From Enterococcus sp. DIV2402 (GTDB lineage: Bacteria; Bacillota; Bacilli; Lactobacillales; Enterococcaceae): DNA of 64,000 bases. The notes below the pieces were generated by a model, which was given only the letters and a program-made list of their open reading frames with translations, was not told the DNA's origin and did not search any database. Position numbers and translations under genes: made by a program. The stretch lies in NCBI RefSeq assembly GCF_017426705.2, contig NZ_CP147251.1, forward strand, positions 1,278,501 to 1,342,500, read 5' to 3'. Position 1 is the first letter of the stretch. Every line of letters begins with the position of its first letter. Below, piece by piece: positions 25,860 through 35,253 of this stretch.

Positions 25860-27347
25860 GTGAAATTATTGCATAAAATTGAAGTTGAAAAGGCAAATGA
25901 ATTTATCAGAAAGAAGATTCACGAAGTAATTCCAACTTATCGTAATCACTACCATTTAATGGCACCCATTGGATGGATTAATGACCCTAATGGTTTTGTT
26001 TATTTTAAAGGGGAATATCATTTATTCTTCCAATATTATCCTTACGATAGCGTTTGGGGACCCATGCATTGGGGACATGCGAAATCTAAAGATTTAGTTC
26101 ATTGGGAAAGTTTACCTGTTGCTTTGGCACCCAGTGAAGAATACGATATTAATGGTTGCTTTTCTGGTAGTGCAATCGAAAAAGATGGTAAGCTGTATCT
26201 AATATATACGGGTCATGTGGAAGAAGGAGAATATCGCAGGGAAGTTCAATGTTTAGCTGTTTCTGAAGACGGTATTCATTTTGAAAAATATGTGAATAAT
26301 CCGATTATTGCAGAAGAGCATATCGATGGTATTGGTAATATTGCCGAGTTTCGAGATCCAAAAGTTTTTCAACATGAAGATATTTACTATACAATTGTCG
26401 CGTCACAAACAGAAGATAAACGTGGTCAAATGTTGTTATTTGAATCAATTGATTTATTTGAATGGCGTTTTAAATCTGTTGTGGCAGAAGGAGAAGCAGA
26501 CCAGGGAGTTATGTGGGAATGTCCCGATTTATTTCATCTAGATGGAAAAGATGTGTTGATTTTTTCTCCAATCGAAATGGAGCCAGTAGATTATTCATAT
26601 TTGAATACTAGTTCAACAGTAGTGTTTATTGGCAAAATGGATTGGGAAACAGGAAAATTGGCTGTTGAGAATTATCATGAGATTGATTATGGATTAGACT
26701 TTTATGCACCACAAACATGTGAAGGTCCAAATGGGGAACGTATCATGGTTGCCTGGATGCAAATGTGGCACCGAACGATTCCGACACATGACTTAAAACA
26801 TTTATGGTCAGGTTCAATGACGTTACCAAGAGAATTGCATGTCAAAGATAATTGTTTGATACAGACACCACCTAAAGCAATCTACGATGAATTTGAAGAA
26901 ATAATTAGTATAGAAGACCAAATGATTGCCAGTGGTCAAATTAGTTTTGCAGGTAGTGTCTTTAATCAACAATATATACAATTAATTGTGGATATTGTTG
27001 AAGGACAAAAAATTACGTTCTTATATGCTCAAGATAAAGAGTCTTTACGACTTGAATATGATACGTCAACCTCGTTATTAAGTTTTTCACGAGAAAATAT
27101 GGGTTATGATATTAAAGGGATTGAAAAAAAACAATTAACCAAAAGAGAAGTACGCATTCCGTTAATGGATAATCAGCTAAAATTAGAAATTTTCAGAGAC
27201 ACTTCTTCAGTAGAAATCTTTACTGCAACGGGTGAAACAATGACATTCACATTTTATGAGAAAGAAAAAGGAAACCATATGCATTTGCAAACTAGTGAAG
27301 GTCCTTTAGTAATTCAAAAATTTAAGAGTAGTAAGATTTCTAAATAA
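25860..27347 (+). CDS. GH32 beta-fructosidase (sucrose/fructan hydrolase), 495 aa
   Basis: Glycoside hydrolase family 32: five-bladed propeller with nucleophile D42 in WINDPNG, transition-state D166 in FRDP, and acid/base E220 in ECPD, followed by a C-terminal beta-sandwich (about 350-495). There is no signal peptide, so it acts in the cytoplasm on sugars brought in by the adjacent ABC importer, not by a PTS, which favours unphosphorylated sucrose or short fructans. The GTG at 25860 is very close to AAAGGA (25853-25858); a TTG at 25869 has better spacing and would shorten the protein by three residues. Confidence 0.92.
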   Translation: MKLLHKIEVEKANEFIRKKIHEVIPTYRNHYHLMAPIGWINDPNGFVYFKGEYHLFFQYYPYDSVWGPMHWGHAKSKDLVHWESLPVALAPSEEYDINGCFSGSAIEKDGKLYLIYTGHVEEGEYRREVQCLAVSEDGIHFEKYVNNPIIAEEHIDGIGNIAEFRDPKVFQHEDIYYTIVASQTEDKRGQMLLFESIDLFEWRFKSVVAEGEADQGVMWECPDLFHLDGKDVLIFSPIEMEPVDYSYLNTSSTVVFIGKMDWETGKLAVENYHEIDYGLDFYAPQTCEGPNGERIMVAWMQMWHRTIPTHDLKHLWSGSMTLPRELHVKDNCLIQTPPKAIYDEFEEIISIEDQMIASGQISFAGSVFNQQYIQLIVDIVEGQKITFLYAQDKESLRLEYDTSTSLLSFSRENMGYDIKGIEKKQLTKREVRIPLMDNQLKLEIFRDTSSVEIFTATGETMTFTFYEKEKGNHMHLQTSEGPLVIQKFKSSKISK

Positions 27348-27350
27348 GTA

Positions 27351-27387
27351 AAAACTATGCCTATGCACTACAGGCATAGTTTTTTTC
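27351..27387 (+). terminator. Terminator of the sugar operon
   Basis: Stem AAAACTATGCCT / AGGCATAGTTTT with a nine-base loop and seven T. Confidence 0.9.
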
Positions 27388-27429
27388 ATTTTCACAAGCA
27401 GTAACCATAAGCACCTTTCTAAAATGTGA

Positions 27430-27435
27430 TATAAT
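27430..27435 (+). promoter_or_regulatory. -10 element of the ECF transporter operon
   Basis: TATAAT 48 nt before the S-component gene and downstream of a terminator; no clear -35. Confidence 0.4.
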
Positions 27436-27482
27436 TTTCAATCGTGGAAGTTATTTAAAAATTTTATCTAAAGGAGCTTTCT

Positions 27483-28067
27483 ATGAAGAAACTAAAGATG
27501 CAAGAACTTATTTTTACAGGTGTATACACAGCCATCTATTTTTTTGTGGTTGCGATTGTGATGGTTGTTTTAAAATTAGCTGTACCAGTCTTTGATTCCT
27601 TATTATTACCGGCTGCGTCAGCACTTTTTTCAGGAATTATTTATTTGTTGCTTTTACAAAAAGTACCCCGTTTTGGTGGCATATCTGTTATGGGAGGGGT
27701 ATTTGGTCTACTCTTTTTAATTACTGGTCATTTTGCTTTGTCATTTATTCCTAGTTTTGTTTGTGCGATTTTGGCTGATTTTATTCAATATCGTTGGAAT
27801 GCGGATGAAAAATTACGTACATTGGTTAGCTATACAGTATTTAGTTTTGGATTGACAGGACCATTATTGCCGATGTGGTTTATGAAAAATGCGTATGTGG
27901 ATTCATTAATTCGCCGAGGAAAAGATGCTGACTATATTAATTATGTATTTACACCGATTACAACAACTGGTTTCGTTGTCTGTGTCGTATCAGTAATTAT
28001 TTGTTCGATTGCAGGAATATATATTGGTCGTAAGCTATTAACGAAACATTTCCAAACAAAGAGGTAA
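27483..28067 (+). CDS. ECF transporter S component, MptD/Trep_Strep family, 194 aa
   Basis: Small membrane protein with five or six helices that matches the Trep_Strep (MptD-like) family of substrate-binding subunits of energy-coupling factor importers: short basic N-terminus, LLLPAASALFSGIIYLLL and the Gly-rich ISVMGGVFGLLFLITGH. T and ATPase components follow immediately (gap 3 nt), a dedicated ECF system. The substrate of this family is not established; a vitamin, cofactor or metal is expected. AAAGGAG precedes the ATG. Confidence 0.85.
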   Translation: MKKLKMQELIFTGVYTAIYFFVVAIVMVVLKLAVPVFDSLLLPAASALFSGIIYLLLLQKVPRFGGISVMGGVFGLLFLITGHFALSFIPSFVCAILADFIQYRWNADEKLRTLVSYTVFSFGLTGPLLPMWFMKNAYVDSLIRRGKDADYINYVFTPITTTGFVVCVVSVIICSIAGIYIGRKLLTKHFQTKR

Positions 28068-28070
28068 ACT

Positions 28071-28775
28071 ATGCGTACAGGACTAACATTCGATCCTCGA
28101 ACAAAATTATGTGTCATTTTATTTGCGAGTTTTAGCTTGATGGTTCCGCTATCGTTCATTTATGAGTGTTTATTTATGACGATTTTGTTCATTTTATTTT
28201 TAGTAATTGGAGAATGGAAAAAAGGTATCGGATATTATTCCGTGTTTTGGTTATTGGCGGGGTTGGACTATTGGATGTATCCGCAAGGGAATCAAGTGAT
28301 TTTTGGGCTATTATCTTTTGTTTTGATTGGTAGTCGACGGCTGTTGCCAACATTGATGTCTGCCAGTTTTGCGATGAGTGGGACAAAAATTAGTGAGTGG
28401 ATTGCAGCTTTGCAAAAATTGCGTATTCCTTTTGCTTTGATTGTTCCTTTAACCGTGTTGTTTCGTTTTTTTCCAACGTTATTTCAAGACTTTAAAAATA
28501 TTCGCAAAGCCTTACGTTTTCGAGGAATTGCGATGAGTTATTGGGAAATGCTGTTACATCCACTTACAACGATGGAATATATCATCATTCCGATTTTAAT
28601 GTCAGCTGATAATACAGCAATTGATTTATCTGCAACGGCTATGGTTCGCGGGTTAGGCAATGCTAAAAAACATACAAGTATTTATCCTCTGCGCTTTAAA
28701 TGTCAGGATTATGTTTTAATCGTCGTACTGGTTTTATGTATAGGAGGAAGATTGTTATGGCCATCATTGAGTTAA
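28071..28775 (+). CDS. ECF transporter T component (CbiQ/EcfT family), 234 aa
   Basis: Transmembrane coupling subunit with about five helices and the cytoplasmic coupling helices with Ala-Arg-Gly-like motifs: KALRFRGIAMSY (about 147-158) and AMVRGLGNAKKH (about 204-215). These dock the two ATPase domains. The end overlaps the ATPase gene by 19 nt. Confidence 0.88.
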   Translation: MRTGLTFDPRTKLCVILFASFSLMVPLSFIYECLFMTILFILFLVIGEWKKGIGYYSVFWLLAGLDYWMYPQGNQVIFGLLSFVLIGSRRLLPTLMSASFAMSGTKISEWIAALQKLRIPFALIVPLTVLFRFFPTLFQDFKNIRKALRFRGIAMSYWEMLLHPLTTMEYIIIPILMSADNTAIDLSATAMVRGLGNAKKHTSIYPLRFKCQDYVLIVVLVLCIGGRLLWPSLS

Positions 28776-30175
28776 CTGATTTTTCCTTACAATATCAGGA
28801 ACAGGAACTCTTGAAAAAGATTAATTTGAAAGTTCAAGTAGGAGAAATGCTTGTGCTTTGTGGAAAAAGCGGAAGTGGTAAGTCCTCACTCATTAAAGTA
28901 TTTAGTGGATTAATTCCAGAGTTATATGAAGCAAAGATGCATGGTGTAGGAACTGTTTTTCAGCAATCGTTAGAAACGCGAGAATTCACCAATCATGTAG
29001 AAACGATTGGGATGGTTTTTCAAAATCCTAAGACTCAGTTTTTCACCCAAGACGTGTATTCGGAATTGGCATTTCCCATGGAAAATGTAGGGATGGCCCA
29101 ACCAGAAATGGTGGAACGTGTGAAGTCGGTGGCAAAAGAATTTAACTTGACCCATTTATTAGACAAAAGTATGTTTCAACTTTCTGGTGGAGAAAAACAG
29201 CTCGTTGCATTTGGTTCTGCGTGTACCTTAGTACCAAAACTTTTTTTGTTAGATGAACCGTCGAGTAATTTGGATGAAGCAACTATTGATAATTTGCGAA
29301 ATTATTTAGCTTGGTTAAAAAGTGAAGGTTTTACGATTGTGATTGCAGAACATCGGCTTTCTTATTTAATGGATAGCGCAGACCATTTTTTGTTTTTACC
29401 AGAAGGGATTCATTGGAATAAGGCCGAATTATTAGCTAAGGAATCTGCAGAAGTGGAGCAATTAGGATTACGTAGTTTGCAACCTATTACGATTCAATCC
29501 ACAGAACATAACTTAGCAACAACGTCGATTCTTAGCGTAGAAAATCTAAGGTATCGCTATCCAAAGCAACAAAATGAACTGACAATTCCTCACTTAACCT
29601 TAGCAAATGATGAAATTATTGGTTTAGTAGGTAAAAATGGTTCAGGCAAATCAACACTTTCTCAATTGCTAACAGGATTATTAAAACCTAAACAAGGGAA
29701 AATTAGCTATCGTGGCCAAAAAGTATCGATGAGACAGTTAATTAAAGAAAGTTATATTGTCATGCAAGATGTGAATTTACAGCTTTTCTTTGAAACTGTC
29801 GAAAAAGAAATTACAGCTAAAGCCCAAAATTTAGAAGCATATGATGAAGTGGTAAGCTGTTTGTCATTAGAATCTTTATTACAAAGACACCCGCAAACCC
29901 TATCAGGTGGCGAAAAGCAACGGGTGGCGCTAGCTGCGGCCATTTTGTCAGGAAAAAAAATTCTAATTTTTGATGAACCAACTAGTGGTTTAGATTTAGA
30001 ACGAATGAAAGAAGTTAGTCAGTTAATTCAATGGCTTCAGCAAAAAGAAGTGTTAATTGTAATTATCACACACGACAAAGAATTTCTACAGATGACTTGT
30101 CAGCGAATGTTGGAAATGGACCAAGGGAAAATTATAGCAGATCGCAAAATTATTCCTAAAAAGACTATACTATAG
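28757..30175 (+). CDS. ECF transporter duplicated ATP-binding protein, 472 aa
   Basis: Two ABC ATPase domains in one chain. Domain 1: Walker A GKSGSGKSS, signature LSGGEKQ, Walker B LFLLDEPSSNLD. Domain 2: GKNGSGKST, LSGGEKQRVAL, LIFDEPTSGLD. The ATG at 28757 follows AGGAGGAAG by six bases; a longer frame from 28700 lies within the T-component gene and is rejected. It powers the local S/T pair. A terminator follows. Confidence 0.9.
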   Translation: MAIIELTDFSLQYQEQELLKKINLKVQVGEMLVLCGKSGSGKSSLIKVFSGLIPELYEAKMHGVGTVFQQSLETREFTNHVETIGMVFQNPKTQFFTQDVYSELAFPMENVGMAQPEMVERVKSVAKEFNLTHLLDKSMFQLSGGEKQLVAFGSACTLVPKLFLLDEPSSNLDEATIDNLRNYLAWLKSEGFTIVIAEHRLSYLMDSADHFLFLPEGIHWNKAELLAKESAEVEQLGLRSLQPITIQSTEHNLATTSILSVENLRYRYPKQQNELTIPHLTLANDEIIGLVGKNGSGKSTLSQLLTGLLKPKQGKISYRGQKVSMRQLIKESYIVMQDVNLQLFFETVEKEITAKAQNLEAYDEVVSCLSLESLLQRHPQTLSGGEKQRVALAAAILSGKKILIFDEPTSGLDLERMKEVSQLIQWLQQKEVLIVIITHDKEFLQMTCQRMLEMDQGKIIADRKIIPKKTIL

Positions 30176-30188
30176 ATTAACGCAAGAT

Positions 30189-30263
30189 AAAGTATCCAAA
30201 CTATAATGAAGTAGCTGTCCATCTCGATGGCTTCACATTTTGATAGTTTGGATACTTTTTTTG
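30189..30263 (+). terminator. Long terminator hairpin after the ECF operon
   Basis: 16-bp outer stem AAAGTATCCAAACTAT / ATAGTTTGGATACTTT with an inner arm CCATC/GATGG, closed by a T-run. The 202-nt gap to the next gene holds this and AT-rich upstream sequence. Confidence 0.85.
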
Positions 30264-30377
30264 TTTAGTAAAACACAAACATTTATAAGAAAATGTAGAA
30301 ACTCCCGACACTCTAAATTGCTATTGCAACTTTTTTGATTTACTATGAACAAGAAGATGGATTAAAGGGGAAGTAAC

Positions 30378-31934
30378 ATGGAATTAACAATTTTAGCAAC
30401 AAGTGATATGCACGGCTATCTCATGCCAACCAACTATACAGAACGAGGGTTGGATTTGCCATTTGGGACAGCAAAAGTTGCCACAAAATTAAATGAAATA
30501 CGACAAAATGCAGTTGGACCGGTTGTTTTAATTGAGAACGGTGATTTTATACAAGGATCGCCTTTAAGTTATTATGTTCGTAAACATCGACATCAAGGTG
30601 CACAAGCCATTACAAAAATTATTAATCATTTAAACTACGATGTCAGTGTATTAGGAAATCATGAATTTAATTATGGAATTGATTACTTACAAGAGGTAAT
30701 TGCAAGCTATCACCATCCAGTCTTAGCCGCTAATATATTAAATGAAGCGGGTGAACCAGCATTTGGTCAGCCTTATGTAATCCTAGAAAAAGCATCAATC
30801 AAAATTGCTATCTTAGGATTGGTAACACAATACATTCCTCATTGGGAACAACCACAAATTGTTGAGAATTTAACCTTTGCAAGCGTGATCGATACAGCCA
30901 AAAAATATATTCCACAATTACGCAAAGAAGCAGATGTTGTGATTGTTGCGTATCATGGCGGTTTTGAAAAAAATCTGGAAACCGGTGAACCAACAGAACA
31001 ATTGACAGGAGAAAATGAAGGCTACGATTTGTTGCAGGAAGTTGCGGGAATTGATGCATTAGTGACCGGCCATCAGCATCGAAAAATAGCCACAAAAATC
31101 AACGGTATTCCCGTTATTCAGCCAGGCTTTCAAGGCGCTTTTTTAGGAGAAATTACGTTAAAATTAGATGAAACAAAGACTATTGTGGACAGTAAAGCAA
31201 AACTCTATGCAATGGCAAATGAAAAAATAGATGAAGTGATTGCCGATGAATTGGCGGAATTAAACGAAGAAGTCGAAACTTGGTTGGATCAGCCAATGGG
31301 ACATGTCAAAGGTGATATGCAGATTTGCGATGCCAATCAAGCACGAATTGTGGAGCATCCTTATATTGAATTTATCAATAAAGTACAGATGGATGCCAGC
31401 GGAGTAGATATTTCTGGTACAGCATTATTTAATAATGAAGGACGGGGCTTTAATGAAGTAATTACGATGCGTGATATTATTACGAATTATGTTTACCCTA
31501 ATACACTTGCCGTCTTAGACGTAACAGGCGCAGAGTTAAAAGCAGCCTTAGAACAAAGTGCAGACCATTTTATTTTTAACCATGAGAACATTATCTTTAA
31601 TCCTAAATATATTGTTCCTAAACCGCAATATTACAATTATGATATGTACGAAGGAATCGACTATGCCATTGATTTGCAACAACCTGTTGGTCAACGAATT
31701 GTAACGCTTAACTATCACGAAAAACCAATCCATGCGACGGATCGATTGGAAATTGTATTGAATCAATACCGGGCTGTGGGTGGCGGAAATTATGCAATGT
31801 ATGGGGCTGAAAAAATTGTTCGTGAAATTAAAATAGATATGGCTGAACTGATTGGGGAATATCTGCGTAAACATCCAATTATTGAAGCGACAGCCAATCA
31901 TAATTTTAAATTTATTAGTAAAAAACCATGCTGA
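30378..31934 (+). CDS. Bifunctional metallophosphatase/5'-nucleotidase family protein, 518 aa
   Basis: Calcineurin-like phosphoesterase domain (1-300) with the dimetal motifs SDMHG (D10, H12), ENGDF, GNHEFNYG, AYHGG and TGHQH, then the 5'-nucleotidase C-terminal substrate domain (about 310-510). The 2',3'-cyclic phosphodiesterase/5'-nucleotidase relatives are usually exported; this protein has no signal peptide or sortase motif and starts directly with the first beta strand, so it is probably cytoplasmic (YunD-like). AAAGGGGAAG precedes the ATG. It converges on the oxidase gene with a shared terminator. Confidence 0.88.
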   Translation: MELTILATSDMHGYLMPTNYTERGLDLPFGTAKVATKLNEIRQNAVGPVVLIENGDFIQGSPLSYYVRKHRHQGAQAITKIINHLNYDVSVLGNHEFNYGIDYLQEVIASYHHPVLAANILNEAGEPAFGQPYVILEKASIKIAILGLVTQYIPHWEQPQIVENLTFASVIDTAKKYIPQLRKEADVVIVAYHGGFEKNLETGEPTEQLTGENEGYDLLQEVAGIDALVTGHQHRKIATKINGIPVIQPGFQGAFLGEITLKLDETKTIVDSKAKLYAMANEKIDEVIADELAELNEEVETWLDQPMGHVKGDMQICDANQARIVEHPYIEFINKVQMDASGVDISGTALFNNEGRGFNEVITMRDIITNYVYPNTLAVLDVTGAELKAALEQSADHFIFNHENIIFNPKYIVPKPQYYNYDMYEGIDYAIDLQQPVGQRIVTLNYHEKPIHATDRLEIVLNQYRAVGGGNYAMYGAEKIVREIKIDMAELIGEYLRKHPIIEATANHNFKFISKKPC

Positions 31935-31957
31935 AGAGGATTTAGCATGGTTTTTTG
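31921..31957. terminator. Bidirectional terminator
   Basis: AAAAACCATGCT / AGCATGGTTTTT between converging genes; A-run on one side and T-run on the other serve both strands. It overlaps the 3' ends of both reading frames. Confidence 0.85.
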
Positions 31958-33045
31958 ATGTAGGTGGTTAATGGTTTTTGATACTGTTCTGTTTGCCAAG
32001 TGGTTGTATTGAAATAATTCGCCAGTAGATAGCCGATATAAGGTCCTGTAGTTAGTCCCGAAGAACCTAAACCACTCGCTACTACTAGATTATTTTCTAA
32101 TGGTCCAAAAAACGGAGCGAAATCTGACGTATAGGCACGAGTCCCCACCAAATAGTGTGGTGTTTGGTTCAAGAAGAAGGTGGGGTCTGTTAAAAATTTT
32201 TGGGTGCCTGAAACTAATTGTTCGAAAGCTGCTTGGGTTGGCGTCAAATCCCAACCACCCTCATTTTCATGAGTCGCGCCTAATAAAATTTTCCCGTTCA
32301 TAAAAGGAATTAAGTCAGCCTCGCCATCTAACATTGCAACAGGCCAATGGTGACTTTCTTTATAAGGGGTATCAAATGCTAAGAGCTGTCCCTTTTGAGG
32401 ACGAATATCCACGTCATAATCCAGATTTTTTAAGAGTGGTTGGACAAATGGTCCCGCCGTGAGCGCAACGGCATCAACTTCAAGATTATGAGTAAGGCTA
32501 GTAATTTGCCATGACTCATTTAGTGGGTGAATGGTTGCTTTCTCCCGAATAATTGTCACCCCGTTTGCTTCGGCTTGTTTGGTTGCGTGACTAAGATAGG
32601 CACGACCGTCTAAACGTCCACCACCTGAAACGTAAAGTGCAGGAGCGGGTGTTAATAAAGGCAGTTGTTGCTGTGTTTGTTCAGCTGTTAGCAGTTGAAT
32701 CTCACCAATTTCTGGTGCTTCCTGTTTTCTTTCTTCGGCTAGTTCAGCTAGAGAGAGTAAACTATGTTGTTCACGTAATAATAACGTGCCACAAGTGGAA
32801 TAGATTGTTTCATCTAAAGTTAAATCTTGAATTAATTTTGGGAAAAATGCTGCACCATCTTTGGCAAGCTGGTACCATTTTTTATTTCGTCTTTTGGATA
32901 ACCAAGGAGAAATAATGCCCGCACTAGCACCGGTTGCTTGACCGATGCCTTCATCAAATAAAGTGACATCAAATTTGGTTGAATCTAAGTAATTAGCTAG
33001 AGTTAATCCAATAATTCCTCCGCCAATAATTGCAATTTTTTTCAT
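31942..33045 (-). CDS. FAD-dependent oxidoreductase (DadA/glycine oxidase-like), 367 aa
   Basis: N-terminal Rossmann motif IAIIGGGIIGLTLANYL with Asp-type acid end, then SAGIISPW, a substrate domain, and the C-terminal FAD contact VASGLGSSGLTTGP. The DAO fold oxidises small amines or D-amino acids using FAD. Length of about 370 is normal. AGAAAGGAG lies before the ATG on the minus strand. It is divergent from the 444-aa gene with a 91-nt shared promoter region. Substrate not readable. Confidence 0.85.
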   Translation of the reverse strand: MKKIAIIGGGIIGLTLANYLDSTKFDVTLFDEGIGQATGASAGIISPWLSKRRNKKWYQLAKDGAAFFPKLIQDLTLDETIYSTCGTLLLREQHSLLSLAELAEERKQEAPEIGEIQLLTAEQTQQQLPLLTPAPALYVSGGGRLDGRAYLSHATKQAEANGVTIIREKATIHPLNESWQITSLTHNLEVDAVALTAGPFVQPLLKNLDYDVDIRPQKGQLLAFDTPYKESHHWPVAMLDGEADLIPFMNGKILLGATHENEGGWDLTPTQAAFEQLVSGTQKFLTDPTFFLNQTPHYLVGTRAYTSDFAPFFGPLENNLVVASGLGSSGLTTGPYIGYLLANYFNTTTWQTEQYQKPLTTYIKKPC

Positions 33046-33084
33046 GAGTGGCTCCTTTCTTCACTAGTTTTAACACAAAAGCGG

Positions 33085-33090
33085 TATAAT
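33085..33090 (+). promoter_or_regulatory. -10 element before the 444-aa gene
   Basis: TATAAT 47 nt before the chosen start, in the divergent region; the -35 is poor. Confidence 0.4.
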
Positions 33091-33136
33091 ATAAAGTGCT
33101 TTGTCAATTAGAAGAAATCGGAAAGGAGTAATGAAA

Positions 33137-34471
33137 ATGACCGATTATTTAGATTTTTTTGCAGATTGGTATCCTGAATTTTTGGGAAATCAATTTTATC
33201 CAGTTCGAGCTGCTAAAACATTTACCATGAAAGAGCGTGAAGCATTGCTACACACGTTAACTAAAGAGCAGAGACATTTATTAGAACATCATCGAAAATA
33301 CCGTATTCGCTCGTTGTTTTTAAAAAATAGTTATATGCAATCAACACAATGGCGTTTTTCGGAATTAAAAATTAATCCTTTTTATCCAGATACGTTTCCT
33401 GATGGAACAAAACTAATTTGTAAATGTGGAAGACCTTTAAAATTTCAATTTATTTTGCATTCTACAAAAAAAGCCCAAACAATGGCGTTAGGAATCAATC
33501 ATTTTGCCGATCATTTGCATATTCCGATTGAAGTTGCCCGAGAAATTCAAAAAGGCGTCAATGAGATTGATATTGCCTTAGACGAACTATTATGGCTAAA
33601 AAAGCATCAAGTTCAATTTCCCGAACAAGTTTGGCAACGTTATTGTTATGCAGTTTTTCGTAATAATCAACTGGCAAAACCGATTCAAATGAATCAAAAA
33701 CTACCGCAACGTGTCTTAGATTTCAGAAAAGCCAAGATGCCCATTTACATTGCTGACTACGAAGCCTTAGAAGCAGAAATACGTCGTGTGAATCAGCAAG
33801 CCAAAGGTGATTCCGCCCAGTTTTTAGCAAAAAAAGAGCTGTTTGAAAACTTCTATCAGGATTTTTTAGTTGATTTGCAAACAACGAATATCTACTTGGA
33901 TAAATTATTTTTAACAAAGAAAAGTCAGTTGTTGTTACCAAACGATACCACTCAATCTAAACTACCACGTGAGTATTACTCAGAACTGTTGCATCAATTA
34001 CAGCAAATAAACAGAGACGATCCTGAAACTTCTTTTTTAATTTTGCAACAGTTTAATGAACGAACCAACTTATTAATAGAAGAAATCATGCGAGTAGTGG
34101 TCAGTGTATATTTAAAATATGGCTTCGAACAATCATTTTTTTTAGGAATTCCTAGAATGCTGCGCAATGGGTTATTGCGAGCGATTCGTTTAGAAAAAGA
34201 GGAATATGAACAGCTTTTTACCGAAAAAATGACAGAGCTTCCCGATGTTTTTTTTGAGACGTTAACAATGTTGTTAAAAAGTCCTGAAGTTCATAAACAA
34301 TCGGAAATAGTAACTAGTTATATTCATAGTATTTTAGGTGAAAATCCAGCCTACGTAACGGGTGAACAGTTATTAGATGGTGCACAGCAGCATTTTTTAG
34401 GCACATCATTCACTGAAGCATTTGCGTTGATTGACCCACGATTGCAGAAGCGACTGAAAGATTTTTTCTAG
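33137..34471 (+). CDS. Uncharacterised protein with a CxC element, 444 aa
   Basis: Not recognised. Soluble, mostly helical and rich in charged and aromatic residues, with no signal or membrane helix. It opens with DYLDFFADWYPEFLGNQFYP. A CKCGRP motif near 98-103 may be half of a zinc site, with no clear second Cys pair. A central segment (about 200-260) is predicted helical or coiled. Start at 33137 fits GAAAGGAG (33121-33128) better than the ATG at 33131. It lies 70 nt before the BusR-type regulator on the same strand, with no terminator seen between, so the two could share a transcript. Real gene by length, ribosome binding site and codon use. Confidence 0.7.
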   Translation: MTDYLDFFADWYPEFLGNQFYPVRAAKTFTMKEREALLHTLTKEQRHLLEHHRKYRIRSLFLKNSYMQSTQWRFSELKINPFYPDTFPDGTKLICKCGRPLKFQFILHSTKKAQTMALGINHFADHLHIPIEVAREIQKGVNEIDIALDELLWLKKHQVQFPEQVWQRYCYAVFRNNQLAKPIQMNQKLPQRVLDFRKAKMPIYIADYEALEAEIRRVNQQAKGDSAQFLAKKELFENFYQDFLVDLQTTNIYLDKLFLTKKSQLLLPNDTTQSKLPREYYSELLHQLQQINRDDPETSFLILQQFNERTNLLIEEIMRVVVSVYLKYGFEQSFFLGIPRMLRNGLLRAIRLEKEEYEQLFTEKMTELPDVFFETLTMLLKSPEVHKQSEIVTSYIHSILGENPAYVTGEQLLDGAQQHFLGTSFTEAFALIDPRLQKRLKDFF

Positions 34472-34541
34472 AGGAAACTTGTTTTCAGAATTAGAGATAT
34501 GATACTATGCAGTTAAAATATGAGAACAAGAAGGTAGAAAA

Positions 34542-35186
34542 ATGGAAAAAAGTATGAAACCTAAAAACAGAGTGTCACTTCCACGCTACCAGCAGATTGC
34601 CGTTGAAATTGCCGAACGGGTAGTGGAAGGGCGTTATCAAGTCGGAGAGAAAATTCATGCACGGTCAACTTTAGCCAGTAATTTCAATGTTTCCCCAGAG
34701 ACTGCACGTAAGGCGATTAATGTTTTAGTAGATTTAGAAATTATGGAAGTTCGTCATGGCAGTGGTGCATATGTTTCGTCAAAAGAAAATGCTCAAAAAT
34801 TTGTGGAAAAATACCGCAATGTTCAATCGGTCAAAGAAATTCAGCAAGAAATTGCAGATAGTGTGGATCGACAACGACAAGAAATCGCTAATTTTTCTGA
34901 ATTAATAGACGTATTGGTGAATCAAACGAAACAAGTTCATGACATCTCACCTTTTATTCCATACGAATTAAAAATAACAGAAAAAGCCTTACATTTGGAA
35001 AAAAGCATTGTGGAATTAAATATTTGGCAGGTAACAGGCGCAACGGTTGTCGCCATTCAAACAGAAACAGAATTGTTATTGTCGCCTGGACCTTATGCAA
35101 AATTGAGTATTGGGAACATTGTTTATTTTGTTGGAAATGAGTTGAGTTTTCAACGAATGCAGAACTTTTTTTATCCAAATGAATAA
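34542..35186 (+). CDS. busR: BusR-type c-di-AMP-responsive repressor (GntR HTH + RCK_C), 214 aa
   Basis: N-terminal GntR winged helix (about 12-78; RYQQIAVEIAERVVEGRYQ, STLASNFNVSPETARKAI, VRHGSGAYV), a helical coiled linker (about 85-135), and a C-terminal RCK_C (TrkA-C) domain (about 140-210; EKSIVELNIWQVTGATVVAI, SPGPYAKLSIGN). This exact combination is BusR of streptococci and lactococci, which binds c-di-AMP in the RCK_C dimer and represses the betaine transporter busA. Here it sits 132 nt before the busA genes, whose promoter carries a long palindrome. High c-di-AMP (low osmotic stress) should tighten repression. Confidence 0.92.
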   Translation: MEKSMKPKNRVSLPRYQQIAVEIAERVVEGRYQVGEKIHARSTLASNFNVSPETARKAINVLVDLEIMEVRHGSGAYVSSKENAQKFVEKYRNVQSVKEIQQEIADSVDRQRQEIANFSELIDVLVNQTKQVHDISPFIPYELKITEKALHLEKSIVELNIWQVTGATVVAIQTETELLLSPGPYAKLSIGNIVYFVGNELSFQRMQNFFYPNE

Positions 35187-35190
35187 CGAA

Positions 35191-35226
35191 AACACACAAT
35201 TCTAAAAAGAGTTGTGTGTTTTTTTT
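35191..35226 (+). terminator. Terminator between busR and busA
   Basis: AACACACAATTCT / AGAGTTGTGTGTT (one G-T pair) with an AAAA loop and eight T, directly before the busA -35. Confidence 0.88.
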
Positions 35227-35253
35227 GACAAAGTGACCACACGATGTTACGAT
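35225..35253 (+). promoter_or_regulatory. busA promoter
   Basis: TTGACA (35225-35230), 17 bp, TACGAT (35248-35253): near-consensus sigma-A promoter overlapping the terminator T-run of busR. Confidence 0.85.

Noticed and set aside
31548..31901. 117-codon frame on the minus strand inside the 5'-nucleotidase gene
   Set aside because: Shadow of a conserved coding sequence; no independent support.
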